NCBI GenBank assembly: GCA_037501455.1
Contig: CM074858.1
Span: 42,715,001-42,779,000 of the forward strand
Direction: 5' to 3'
Length of the DNA stretch: 64,000 nt
Source: Lantana camara
Lineage: Eukaryota; Streptophyta; Magnoliopsida; Lamiales; Verbenaceae
The position numbers and the translations under genes are program-made. This document shows, piece after piece, positions 10,690 through 22,263 of the stretch. Each line of letters starts with the position of its first letter. Position 1 is the first letter of the stretch. The notes below the pieces were generated by a model. That model had not been told where the DNA came from and searched no databases. It was given only the letters and a program-made list of their open reading frames with translations.

Positions 10690-13600
10690 TGTAGCGCCCA
10701 CAACGTTGGGTCGCCACATCCCCCGCACTAGAGCCTAGTTTATATACAAAATGGATGATCCGTATACACAGCAAGCAATAGCAAACGGGAGACAAGCAAA
10801 AGACTATCCTAGCTAGGCGGAAGCTAACCCTGTACCAAGCAATCAAATAACAATAGAGTGCGGAAGCATAGTAAAGAAATCAACCTCTGTCCATCAAGAG
10901 CACTATGAATTAAACAAAATAACAAGACACCTTTCCAATCATGATATTAGCATATGGTTTCAAAACCAAACATTTAACATAGTATGTTGAATAATGTACA
11001 ACAGCCCACACGGCCCAAAATAGATATAAGTATGCTAGTGTATGCATATCAACAACATGAGTGTACAGCTAGACCTCAAGGACGACTTTAGACATGACCT
11101 GACTTTTTCGCCTAGCTGAACCTGCAAAACTAAAAAAAACGGGGAGGAGTCACTCTCTAGAAGACTGAGTGAGAAAGGGCATATATAATATATACACGAG
11201 TTTCAAGCAAGACATAATTCCCGAATAGAGTTTTATAATATAGTTCCCAAGTGGGTAAGAAAAGAGTATAGCAATATTCGGGATTATAACATCTGGATTA
11301 AAGTTAATTACAATTTCAAGTGTGCAGAGGCCTGGCGAGTGAGGGCAAGGATCTCCAACCATACCTCCTGACAGTGTACAGCAAATTGATTTCAATTTAA
11401 TAGTTATCAGGCAACAGTTATTACAGTACAATCAGGAACAAGCAAGCAATCCTTTTTCCTACAAGGTGATGGACGGGTTTGCGAGGCCCGAACCATCCAG
11501 GACAGGACGAGCATCAGGTACATGAATCCTATGCTTCAGACTCCCTTCTCCCACCAACCTCCTGCTGGAGTCAGGGTACATCCCACAGGACGGAATCCAC
11601 ATTAGAGCTAGCCGTCGGCCCTTGCCTTCCCGATTTACTCATTACGTGAACCCCAGGGCCCCAAGAATAGTGCAAGACAGGACTCACCAAAACAGGACAG
11701 GTTCATGAAAGCATTTTCAGGAGTTGGAAAAGGGTTTATTTTTACATGAAAACATTTACTCTTTTGAAATTGATACTAGGTATACTATACTTTTGGCTAA
11801 AATTAGCACATAAGGGTTGTAGGGTAATAACAACTAGAATGAAAACCTCACCTTATGATTGCCACAGAAAGGTGAGAGTGTGTGCAACCTACTCAACCGG
11901 ATCCTGTTCAACTAGGGAATCACCTGTTCAAACAGGACATGACACGTGAACTTGGACTCAATCATGAACTAATTACGATGCACGGTGTTAAAATAGATGT
12001 AATGATGTATGGATGCAACCAATGATATGATAACATGTTACACTTGTGCTTAAAGTATATGATCATGGGTAAAATGGGCAATTAATCATCGATCAATAGC
12101 CTACGATGGCACATACAACATTTTAAATCAAAAAGCACCTAAATATAATGTATGTCAGTTATCAATTAGGTGTAAGAAAGGTTGTACTAGTTCTCAACTT
12201 ATTACACTTACACCCCCTTAAGTTTGGGTACTTAAAGAGACCTATAATATCCGAACAAATTGAAGCGAACATAATTAAATCCAAACATTTACGCATCATA
12301 CAATATATAAGGAACATAATCTGGGTTAAAATTTGGATGAAAAAGTGTTAAGAGCAAGGAAATTGGTACGTATGGCATGACAAAAATGTTCATGAGCAAA
12401 TTCTCAAATAACCACATTGTGCAGAAACTTTCTACACGTACACCTTGTTGAATAATCGCGATATCTCATTGCTCAGACGCTATTTTAATGATCCGTAAAA
12501 TTCCTAGTAAACTAGACACACAGAACTTCCATATGGTATAAGCCTCAAATCATGGATGTTTGTGTATAAAGGCAGATTTCAGTGTAAATCTGGAACAAAA
12601 CAACAACTCTTGTGCTGTGACACCTCTGAAAGAAAATTTTCGTTACCATATCAAACGAAGCCGAAAAATTCTGAATTTTTGTAGGTATACTCCAACCACA
12701 TATAAGAACACCCCCGTAAAACAATTTTGGAAAATTCAAAGGTTTACTTAATCTACTCGGGCTATAGTTCCACATCAGAAAACAGGGTAAAACAGGGCAC
12801 TGCAGCATATTTCGGGATTTTTTCGGGGTATCAAACGGACTCGGATGAACACGAAATTTTACGGAGAGAAATCTGAATATGTATGGAATACCCAGTTAAA
12901 ACAGTTTTGAAAAACAAGGTCGTATGTGTTCGGAATTCACGTTCGAAATGACTGCACAGATCATGACAACACCATAATTCACTACTAATCTACAAGGTTC
13001 CAAGATACTCATGTTTTGCTAACTTCCAGCATGCTTTATATCATTCTTAGCTCATAAAATTCATCTATCATGATCAAATCTAACATATATTTGCTGAAAC
13101 TTCATCACTCTATCAAGTTCAAATCTATCAGCACATATATAACATATATACACACCAAGTCAATTACCACCTTTGCATAAGCTCATGTTCCTTTTTCCAA
13201 TTCAAATCAGGTCACATAAGATTATCTAGACATAACACCACATAAGATTTTAATTATAGAATGGAATTAAAGTGGATTTCAACCTGTTAGTTGTTGAAAT
13301 TCGAAAAGGATTGGCGAGCTAACTAAACCGGAGTGAGGAAGAGGAAGGAGATGATCAACAAGGAGGCCTTCCTATGATGGTGGTTGATTCGCATGACTGG
13401 AATACGAGGGAAAGAGGAAAGTAGTAGTAAAGGTACTGTTCTCGGTGTGGACGATGGAGGCACGAGAGGTGGATGATGGTGAAGTAGGGTGGTCCGTGGT
13501 GCTTTGTATGTTGTGGGAGATGGCCAAGAATGAGATTGAGAAATGGAAATTCCTTCTCCTTTTTGTCTGATCAAATATAAGGATTGTTGGAGAAATCATT

Positions 13601-13918
13601 TAAAAATCAAAGGGGGCACGTGTAGTCCAATGGAAAGGAATCAGCAAATTTTTCATTTCAAATTGCATTTAAATCCTCCTAAAAGAAACATGAATCAATT
13701 GTTCCCTTTAATTTGTAGATAAAACCAATTAAGTCCAATTAGTCTTTCTTTCTTTATTTATTCATTTTCCGAGTTATGCAAAAATTTTCACTTAAGCACA
13801 TAATTCACCAAATTAAGTTTCGTTAAATAATTAGGGATACGGATTGTAAGTGGAGAAAACAAGAAAATAAATTCTCACATATCATATACCTAATTTCATG
13901 AAAATACGGGGCGTCTCA
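10690..13918 (-). mobile_element. Solo family-R LTR L3 (3229 bp), TSD TTGTT
   Basis: It begins TGTAGCGCCC and ends CGGGGCGTCTCA, where the usual GTTACA terminus is mutated to TCTCA but still closes with CA. TTGTT flanks it at 10685-10689 and 13919-13923. The conserved half keeps the acceptor-like 'aacctgc' near 11119, the stem-loop at 11551-11568 and the donor-like 'cctcacctt' near 11850. The upstream half is AT-rich, then purine-rich on the + strand at 13320-13560, which is a pyrimidine-rich leader-like tract on the minus strand. No dyad-box cluster was seen. Confidence 0.88.
11551..11568 (-). other. Conserved stem-loop of L3 (imperfect)
   Basis: On the minus strand CCAGCAGGAGGTTGGTGG keeps the GGAGGT loop, but its 6-base arms contain one mismatch (G opposite G). 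It is the weakest member of the family that still folds. Confidence 0.5.
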
Positions 13919-14312
13919 TTGTTTCTCGTTGTATATTCAAAATATTACTGTTTTGAGTTAGATAAAGTCCACTGTTTAATATACCAAGATGTACTGAAAA
14001 ATTATTCTTTTTGAGGAAAAAGTTACCATTCTTAATATTAATTTCATAACCTTCGCAATCAAGTATTAGAACTGAAATAATATTACGAATAATGTCTGGT
14101 ACATAAAGAACTTTATTTAAAACTAAAACATAATGACCTATATCTAATCTAATTGTGCCTAAAGCTTGAGCTTCGACCTTTGAGCCGGCCCCAATCTTCA
14201 AGACACATTCTCCTCCCTTCAGCTGCAGGACCTCACTTAGCATCTGTGCATCATTACAGACATGAGATCCGCAACCGGTATCAAGTACCCAAGAGTTAGA
14301 ATTAATAGAAAA
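13919..14312 (-). pseudogene. pol: Ty1-copia aspartic protease region
   Basis: The minus strand encodes 'SWVLDTGCGSHVCND', the active-site Asp-Thr-Gly plus the copia-type SHVC(N) extension, then 'LKGGECVLKIGAGSKVEAQA' and 'LNKVLYVPDIIRNIISV', the familiar copia protease tail. The enzyme would cut the Gag-Pol polyprotein into its parts. The frame differs from the upstream gag frame, and the shift lies near 14305-14320. Downstream the reading enters the GAG-pre-integrase segment across LTR L3. Bases 13919-13923 are the TTGTT duplication. Confidence 0.88.
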
Positions 14313-14654
14313 TTTACTTCAACGAGAAACATACCTTTCTTTAGAGTAGCCTTGTACTCTTGGCAGTTTCTCCTCCAATGACCCAGTTTGCCACAATGGA
14401 AGCAAACATCCTCTTTCTGATCACGTTTCTTCTTTTGGGCTTTTCCCTTCGTGATGCCTCCATTGGGCCTAAGAGACTTCTTCTTCTTTTGGGCTTTCTT
14501 GCCTTTGCCTTTAGAAGGCTTAGAAGAAGATGGAGCAGTGACCATCATAACCTTATTGTCCTTCTTGATCGTGCTTTCATCAGTCACAAGCTGAGTAATC
14601 AGCTCAGCTACACTAGCATTTGTATGATTCATGTTGAAGTTAAGGACAAAAAGG
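14300..14654 (-). pseudogene. gag: Ty1-copia Gag C-terminal part with CCHC zinc knuckle
   Basis: The minus strand encodes a basic, Lys-rich stretch followed by 'CFHCGKLGHWRRNC', a perfect C-x2-C-x4-H-x4-C zinc knuckle of the nucleocapsid type that binds element RNA during packaging. It is in a different frame from the N-terminal half of Gag; the shift lies in the T-run near 14653-14658. After the knuckle ('QEYKATLKKGMFLVEVN') the frame shifts again before the protease. These are ordinary decay lesions. Confidence 0.9.
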
Positions 14655-15161
14655 GTTGAATGATGGTGGGAGCGAGGCTAGCAATAGATCCACTGAAAGC
14701 TCATCTCTCAGTGGCATGTCCATGGAGGCAAGTTTCTTAATGAGAGCAAGAAACTTGATTCCATATTCATGGACACTTGTAACTTCCTTCATTCTCAAAT
14801 GGAACAATTCTTTTGAGGTGTTATACCTTGTAACACGTTCATGAGGACGATAAAGTTGCTCTAAGTGGTCGTAAATCTCCCAAGCGAATTCCATGGACTC
14901 ATGTTGTCTTCGCATGTCCGGAGACATGTTAGCAAGCATGAGACAAGGGGCTTGGAGATTATCATCCTTCCATTTCTGGATCGCGTCCCGCTCAGCCCGG
15001 GTCAGGGTTTCCCCTTCGGGAAAGGGCTCTACTTCGTAGAGAACATAAGTTCTCTTCTCGGAATCTAGAATGATTTTTAGATTCCTAAGCCAATCAGAAT
15101 AGTTGGGACCACTCAACTTGTTTGACTCGAGGATTGATACTAAAGGGTTTTTGGTTGCCAT
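14655..15161 (-). pseudogene. gag: Ty1-copia Gag N-terminal capsid region
   Basis: It starts at ATG (15159-15161, minus strand) with 'MATKNPLVSILESNKLSGPN' and continues with 'YSDWLRNLKIILDSEK', then a helix-rich stretch ending 'LLLASLPPSFNPF', the UBN2/retrotran-gag pattern of plant copia elements. The start fits because it opens a 168-codon conserved domain and nothing gag-like precedes it. Gag would form the particle enclosing the RNA. After 'FNPF' an extra base shifts the frame into a stop. Confidence 0.9.
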
Positions 15162-15980
15162 TTCAAAACACGTAGGGAATCACAGAATCTATGACCTAAA
15201 TGGTGAAACAGATAACTAAGTGAGCATGCTGAATAATAATGATATACATGAGATTAGGTCTTTAATCTATGTAGCTCCCACTGTTTTTAGAAGATCTATA
15301 ATTCCCAAAGATCTTAGAGGATACTTGTTATCCCAATGGGTACTAAGATCCCAAGCACTTTACCTTGATCCCACGACTCGTGGACATTCTTAATAAAGCC
15401 TAAGGTAGGTACAACTTACCAATTCCATCATTGTGGAAATCTAAGTAATGTTTTTGCATCACCTATCTTTCAATATGGACCCACGACTCGTGCGACATCC
15501 ATATTTACTTAGGCGTTAAGCTAGACCCATCAATCATAAGATCAAGATCAAAACTTAGTTCGAACGACCCACGACTCGCGGACATGGCCCTCCCCAAAAT
15601 TGATCTCGAAATATCGATCATTTAAAATGATCAATTAGGAAACTAAGAACTAATACATTTCAGATAGTTACCCCACGACTCATGCACAGTGACTAGCTTC
15701 CTCTACTAAACTTAAATCCTATTGATGGAATGCTAGGAATTCAATTCAAAGTTTGCACCTCGGATTAAACACCTATTTTCAAAAATTAGCTTAATATTTA
15801 ATGGGGATTTTCGATGTAACCTGAGAGTTGTCCGATTCGACCACACCATCATATAAGTTATCCAATTTAATTAGTCTTGATTAATGCAGGTAAAACTTAA
15901 ATGCATTTTACACAAGCACATAGCAGATAACATGTCCTATCATGATACTAACATGTGATGATCATGGGTTCTACCTATTT
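15162..15980 (-). mobile_element. Copia 5' leader, gag-proximal part
   Basis: This is non-coding DNA between the gag start and the tandem family-R array. It holds four dispersed copies of a quasi-palindrome close to CCACGACTCGTGG (15371, 15481, 15569, 15673), spaced 110, 88 and 104 bases. The rest of the untranslated leader lies on the other side of the array (45361 onward). The last five bases (TATTT) would be the left TSD of the array, but no right partner survives. Confidence 0.6.
15371..15685. repeat. Four spaced CCACGACTCGTGG-like palindromes in copia leader
   Basis: The copy at 15371-15383 is a perfect 13-base palindrome around one C. Those at 15481, 15569 and 15673 each carry one or two changes. 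A following 'gacat' or close variant is also shared by the first three, so the repeated unit is slightly longer than the palindrome. Function unknown. Confidence 0.65.
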
Positions 15981-16402
15981 TGTAGCACCCTGCACATGAG
16001 GCACCACATCCCCCGCACTATGGCTCAACGCGAGTAACGAAATGGTAAATCCGCACCCGTATCAAATCATAGCGAACGGGAGACAAATAGAAAACCCTCC
16101 TAAACTAGGCGGAACTTAGACCCTGCAATCAGAACTAATCAGCCAAACATAATGCATCGGAAAACTAAAATTCAAACACACGAACCATAAGCAGACTTGG
16201 CTCTTCAGGCCTCTTTTAACTCATAACCAAAGCCTGACAAGAGCAATTCAATAGCAATTATACAGATATTCAAGTTCATAATCATACAAGGTTGAATCAT
16301 GCACAATTTAAATACATAAGTGAATGCAGAGACGCTTCTAACTTAACTTGACCGACTCGAACTCAACACTACTCCTCCTAGCTCGAAACTCCCAAGCCAA
16401 AC

Positions 16403-17251
16403 CTGCACACTAAAGTGTTGGGGAGAGAGAGGCTCAGTCTCTAGAAGACTTAGTGAGCAGGAGCGATAAATATATATAAAACACGCACATGCAAGTCATA
16501 AATCCCGAGCAAAGTTTTCTTTAAAGTTAGTTCCCAGAAGGCAAGAAAATACTAAGCAATGCTCGAACTTTACGACTAACCATATTAAATTTATTAAGCT
16601 CATAATTTATACATAAACATAAAGGCTCGGCGAGTGAGCGTGCATCAACTCCAACCAAATTCCGACCGTGTACGATAAATATCATTAATACTTTAAATAG
16701 GTGATCATGCAATATATCATAATACACATAGATCATATATCATATCATAAGTCATATTCGTTTGGGCAATCCGTGTCCCGGCCTTCCCGCACGGTGCATA
16801 GCATAAAACAAGTTCCAACCTTCTTCCTCCGGGTGGTGGACGGGTTTGCAAGGCCCGACCACCTAAACATATCATTGTGGCTATGAGGTTCATGAGGCCT
16901 CAAAGCCCGGTTAGCGTTTCCTCGTCAAAAACTCCTTGACGAGGTCCGTTTCGCCGTTAACATAATGGAATTAGCACATGGGATCACCGTCGGCCCTTGC
17001 CTCCCCGGATAGCCATAAGTACTAAATTCCTGGGCCCTTGAACATAACATACATGCATAATCTCGCCAAAACATATCAGTTCATGTGAAACATATCATAT
17101 TTCATAATTCATTTGAAAAGGGTTTACTCGATCAATATTTACTCGAGAACTTTACTTTAAAAGTAACCTATATATATACATGAGCTTTTGGCCAAAGATG
17201 GTCACATAGGGTTGTAGGGTTAATATGTAACTAAAACGAAAACACCCTCAC
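16403..17251 (-). other. Candidate intron in LTR A
   Basis: On the minus strand CCAG|GTGAGG opens at 17251 and TGTGCAG closes at 16403, giving 849 bases. The same pair is seen in LTRs B and C and in most other copies. The stem-loop lies inside. Confidence 0.4.
16921..16943 (-). other. Conserved stem-loop, CTCGTCAA/TTGACGAG version (LTR A)
   Basis: Eight-base arms CTCGTCAA and TTGACGAG pair perfectly around a seven-base loop (GGAGTTT on the minus strand). Same-position copies occur at 21076-21098, 30312-30334 and 34440-34462. The version at 40773-40795 has lost two pairs. Confidence 0.7.
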
Positions 17252-17930
17252 CTGGAAGACCACGAGACATAAAACATGAGCAATACGGGTGCCTATTTAA
17301 TCCGGAAGTCTCCGCCCTGGAAACGAACTGTACAAGAGAATGAACAATGTGTACCAGTGAGAGGAGACTGAAAATGACCAAATAGGACGCTCGGCAATGT
17401 AATGATCATGATATGAATGTAGAAAAGATGCTATCATGTAATGAACACGTTCATGTGCACTATTAAAGTCATAAAGACATATAAACATTCAATTCGTTCA
17501 TTCAATGAAGTGTTCGTATTCAAACGAATCCATATCCTTCACATTTCACGTCAAAGGAATTTAAATCATATAATCAAGTCATTCAAATATAATCATAGCA
17601 CAAGTTAGATCACATTTCTAATTAGAAAATAAACAATTACATACATCACATCACATAATATAACATATTTCCAAAGTTTGAAAACAAGAAGAAATCACAA
17701 TCATATGATAGGGAAAATAGGTTACGGAAATCACAAACGCCACAAAACGCACATAAATGGCTTTCACGAAAAGCATGCCTAAATCTCATCCAATTGTTAT
17801 GAAATCAAACCACCATACTCTCAGCACATAGTAAAACAAGTTCTTAGTTTAACACGAATGAAGATAAGGGCGTTAAAGAGGTGAAACAATGAAAAATCGA
17901 AAAGGAGAAGACAAGAAATGCGCAGTGGGA

Positions 17931-18056
17931 GGGACACGCCCGTGTCCCTCAATTTGAATAGACTGAGACACGGGGGTGTCTCAGTACAGACCTTCCAAAA
18001 GGTCATGACACGGGGGTGTCTCATATTACAAGGCAAATGAGACACGGGGGTGTCAC
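17931..18056. repeat. Dyad-box cluster of LTR A (GGGACAC / GAGACAC arms)
   Basis: Four boxes: GGGACACGCCCGTGTCCC (17931-17948, perfect), GAGACACGGGGGTGTCTC (17965-17982), a TGACAC/TGTCTC hybrid (about 18006-18021) and a GAGACAC/GTGTCAC hybrid (18039-18056). Centres stay GCCC/GGGG while outer arm bases vary. GAGACA...TGTCTC contains the TGTCTC auxin-response core on both strands; that resemblance may be accidental. Confidence 0.8.
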
Positions 18057-19675
18057 GGTACAGACCTAAAAATGCAACCAAAGCTTATAGGCAAAACAAA
18101 CCCTATACCAAATCAGTCCCAAAAGCATACCAAATCAACTCCAAATCTAATGAAACATGATATACAACATATTTAGCATGTTAGGAGCATATTTCATTTA
18201 GAAAGAAAAGGCCAAATCACATGTTAAGAGCACCAAAACCATGCAGAAAATCTGGGGCACCAAAACCGCACATACGAGCTCAATTGTTCAATCATGCTAT
18301 GATCAAGTGCTTAGGGGCTGAATTTGAAGCTGAAACTTTAGGGAATGCATGCTAACATACTAAACAACTAATATAAATCATATATATGCGAAATGGCACA
18401 AATTGAAACACATTAGAATGACCAACGAACAATAAAAATGCAACAGCAGCAGGTCTATCATGGATCATGCATAAAAACAGGTCATATATTTCGGTTTTGG
18501 GGCTTAAAATGGGTCCCAAAGCTTGCAACATGAATGCTAACATATAGAGCAATGAGTGTACATCATATACATGCAAATTCACACAAAAAGAAGGTCATTT
18601 GATCAAGCAACAAGACATGATTCCACACAGCAGTCCAAAATAGGGGAGGCAGTTTGATCATCAAGTTTGGGGCTCTACATCACATAATTTCAACAAAGGG
18701 TCTAAAGAGAAAATCATCCTAACATCATAGAATATCAGTTAGGAAACAATTAGGCCAAGAAACAAGCTCATATAATCATTTACAAGCATGGAAATCAGCT
18801 GCACAACCAAGCAAGGTCACAAGAGCAATTACCCCCAAAAATCCTATTCATGCTCTTAGCCCAAACCCTTATCAAATCTGTTCCAAAGCAAGTATTAAAT
18901 GGATGAAATCATGTATAAAAGAGTATAGGATACATAAATATACATACCTTCAAGATATGGAGAAGAAAGCAAGTGATTTGAGCTCAAAAATCACAAGGGC
19001 CAAGGTTTTCTCTCCTCTTTTCTTCTCCTCCTCTCTCTCGATCAAGTGCAGTAGAAAAATGGGGGTTTTGGGTCGGTTTTTGCTGATAAATGGAGGAGAA
19101 AGAGGTTAAATTAAGCATACAATTCATGGTTAAAGCATGGTTAGGTTTAAGAGGTGTTAAGGGGTCCCACCATGAAGACTAGTCAACAAAAGGGTTGATC
19201 TTACACGAGTTGTTCGTTACGGTTGGATTTCGGAGGTCTTAATGATCTCAAAAAGGTATGAGGCTTGTTCCATTGTCCCCGAATCTTCGATACGAAGGCA
19301 ATGGAGGTGACGGAATTCGAATCCGAATTCCCGAGCTCAGGATATGACGTCTGGAACCCAGGGCGCGCTAAAAGCGTTTTAAGCCCTATAAGTTCCGTCT
19401 CCAAAACCGAAATCAAAACTAAATCAAACGAGCTTAAAAATACAACGTAAGCATGTAAACACGTTATTAACTCACATAATTCAAGTATAACAAGTTGGCA
19501 CAAAAATCGGAATTGAAAACGGAGTTAAACAAACCAAAATTGGTTCGAAAAGGGTTTAAACGTTTAAATTCCAAAACTAAAAGCTTAATATCATTAAAAT
19601 AAAGTAATTAACATTTAATACACTTAAGATAAAATTAAATATATAAAACAAGTATAAATAATTATTTCACGCAAT

Positions 19676-19694
19676 TTGGTAAACACATACGTCA
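19676..19694 (-). promoter_or_regulatory. Conserved TGACGT-containing box near LTR 5' end
   Basis: TGACGTATGTGTTTACCAA (minus strand) sits about 35 bases inside the LTR and recurs with little change in LTRs A, B, C, L5, L8 and, on the + strand, L12 (54473-54491). TGACGT is a bZIP/TGA-factor core. Its conservation in an otherwise fast-changing LTR 5' end suggests a promoter element. Confidence 0.4.
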
Positions 19695-19727
19695 TACTAT
19701 ACAAATAAGAAAAACTGGGGCGTTACA

Positions 19728-19740
19728 ACCTCTCCCCCTA
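19728..19740 (-). other. Polypurine tract of array unit 1
   Basis: The minus-strand sequence TAGGGGGAGAGGT lies directly against the LTR start TGTAACGCCCC. It is the expected plus-strand primer and fixes element orientation as minus. Equivalent tracts are at 33120-33133 and 43577-43590. Confidence 0.88.
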
Positions 19741-19815
19741 AAAAAAATCCGTCCTCGGATTCACTATCTGCCTGAAAACAATTAGCGGAGGAACCCCGTT
19801 CCCCACAAACAACAA

Positions 19816-19949
19816 GGAGAGAATCCCTGTCTCTCAAACAACAATGAGAGAACCCCGTCTCTCAAAAGCAACAAAGAGAGAACCCCGACTCTCGAACAAC
19901 AATGAGAGAACCCTGTCTCTCAAACAATAATGAGAGAACCCCGTCTCTC
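19816..19949. repeat. Tandem palindrome GAGAGAACCCCGTCTCTC, five copies
   Basis: Copies start near 19816, 19846, 19876, 19904 and 19932 (period 28-30). Each has GAGAGA and TCTCTC arms around ACCCCG-like centres, separated by CAAACAACAAT-like linkers. It lies about 75-220 bases from the polypurine tract. Copy number differs in sister units: four at 33209-33313 and six at 43665-43828. Confidence 0.85.
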
Positions 19950-21075
19950 GAAAGCAACAAGTGACGAAGTTCAAATTACCAAATACAAACACAACGAAGA
20001 GCAACCAACAAGGAGGAAGCATCAAAACAACCAATTACGACAACTTAACCAAAACCACCACATAACGCCAAGGAACAATTATCACTTATTTAAATCCAAC
20101 ATCGATTATACAACATTTTTTAACGCATCAAGGAATCAAAGCATAGATTATCAAAATTATTTAAATTAACAACGCGTGTATGCATATGCCATGGATGTTT
20201 GAGGTACCGTTCATGTAGCACCCGAGCGTGAGGTACCACATCCCCCGCACCGAGACCCGACCCGTATATGAAATGGAAGTCCATACACGTGCCAAATCCA
20301 CGGCGAACGGGGACATAACACACACGCTATGCTAGGCGGGAATAACCCTTAAACCAATCAACTCAAGACAATATAAAATCAGAGTTATAATTAAACGCGG
20401 AAGCAAGAACAACATATAATATATATAATGAGCCACCAAGCTCCAAAAATAGATATACAAAAGCATTCAAGTATTCAACGGCACTCACGGCGTACAAATC
20501 ATAACGCACCATGCTATACTATGATCATATACAAAATAGCAATAAGAGTATGAATATATGAGATTGAAAAGAAGTGCTAAACAACAATGCAAAACCTATA
20601 AGACTTGTATTCCCGCCTAGCACTCCTATACCTGCACAAAACAACTGAAAACAAACCGGGTTCAGTCTAAAAGAGACTGGTGGGTATAAACCGGGGCATA
20701 AGATATAATATTGTAGAAATTAAGCACATACATGCAAACCCTAATCCCGTGTGAAGTTTGATAAGAATTTCCCAAGTGGTTAAAACAAAAGAAAACAACA
20801 ACGGGATTACGACGTTCATATTTATTCATAATTGTTCATAAGGGTTTATGGCCCGGCGAGTGGGCGTGCACAATCTCCAACCTACACCTCGTGTAATCAT
20901 AATCAATTAATCATTCATTATCATACATATCTTTTGTGCTCATACATATCATGATCATAATCATTCATATACACCTTCTTCCTCCGGGTGGTGGACGGGT
21001 TTGCAAGGCCCGACCACCTAATCATATCAATGTGGCTATGAGGTTCATGAGTCCTTAAAGCCCGGTTAGCGTTTC

Positions 21076-21098
21076 CTCGTCAAAAACTCCTTGACGAG
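21076..21098 (-). other. Conserved stem-loop of L5
   Basis: Perfect 8-base arms CTCGTCAA/TTGACGAG surround a 7-base loop, as in LTR A. Confidence 0.65.
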
Positions 21099-21865
21099 GG
21101 CCGTTTCGCCGTAGTTGGTTGGGACTAGTATATGGGATCCCCGTCAGCCCTTGCATCCTCGGTTAGCCACATATACCAAGTCTCGGGGCCCGTGCAATCA
21201 TAATCATGTCTCGCCAAAACATAAGTTAGTGTTTCATAAATAAAAAGGGCATACGTTTGAAATCATTTACACGAATTGACTCGATATATATCAATATACT
21301 ATTTTGGCTTAAAAACATGCACATATGGGATATATCGGGTCGTCTTAACTAGTAGAAGAAAAACCCACCTTTTAAAAGCAAAAGAAAGGCACAAGCGTCT
21401 CAATGCTCGCCCTCGTCTCCGACCAAACCCGAATCTGTGCAAAAGAAAAGGGATGAGACTCAACGACCACATATGACGCTCGACAATGAAGTGAATATGA
21501 CATGAATGCATAAAAGATCAAATCATATCACGGAAATGTTCATGTGCACTATTAAGGAATTTAAAACATATAATCAAACCATTCGTTCATTCATTTCATT
21601 CAAATTCATAAAATCATAAATTCATAACATTCATAACGCTTATCAATTAATCTAAAATTCCATTTAATAATCATAGCAAGTAATATTCATGTTGACAATT
21701 AGAAAAGGATAAAAGAAACATTCAAACAATAATCGGTAATTTAAATACGCGAAATAGTGATCAATTAATTTCAAAAATTGAATTAAATCAAATAATATTT
21801 AAAATATATAATAAATATATATATATAATAAATGTATATATAATAAACATATGTATATATATAAC

Positions 21866-21871
<6 letters not shown>

Positions 21872-21920
<49 letters not shown>

Positions 21921-22055
21921 CGTACTCCACATGCATGCATAAATCATATTTAACATAACTAATACATATATATATAACCATGCATGCATACACAAATATA
22001 TATAATATATAGACATGCATGCAATGTACACACACAAAGCCATGCACACACACAA

Positions 22056-22106
<51 letters not shown>
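21872..22106. repeat. Two (TA)n microsatellites in L5
   Basis: Alternating TA runs at about 21872-21917 and 22058-22106 are longer than in the sister copy L8 (35230-35249 and 35389-35406). The ORFs across them are only Tyr-Ile repeats. Confidence 0.9.
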
Positions 22107-22109
<3 letters not shown>

Positions 22110-22173
22110 CAACAATACAAGCATGCATGCAACAGAAGGAAAAAACACAGGCAACAGTTCGGGAAAAACAGGG

Positions 22174-22263
22174 TGACACCCCCGTGTCACCTCCAAAGCA
22201 CAAACCGAGACACCCTCGTGTCTCGGTACAGAAATTTCAGGCCAAACCGCACCCCCGTGTCTC
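22174..22263. repeat. Dyad-box cluster of L5
   Basis: TGACACCCCCGTGTCA (22174-22189), GAGACACCCTCGTGTCTC (22207-22224) and a half-degraded GCACCCCCGTGTCTC (about 22249-22263). The sister copy L8 has them at 35474, 35507 and 35549. Confidence 0.8.

Larger units (their letters stand above)
15981..19727 (-). mobile_element. Array LTR A (copy L4, 3747 bp)
   Basis: It begins TGTAGCACCC and ends GGGGCGTTACA. It acts as the 3' LTR of unit 1, because a polypurine tract abuts it at 19728-19740. Landmarks on the minus strand from its 5' end: a TGACGTATGTG box (19684-19694), a CT/GA-rich leader-like tract (19009-19046), CTTGAAG|GTATGT donor-like site (18948/18947), dyad boxes (17931-18056), CAG|GTGAGG (17252/17251), stem-loop (16921-16943) and TGCAG acceptor-like site (16403). 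It is very similar throughout to LTRs B and C. Confidence 0.93.
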
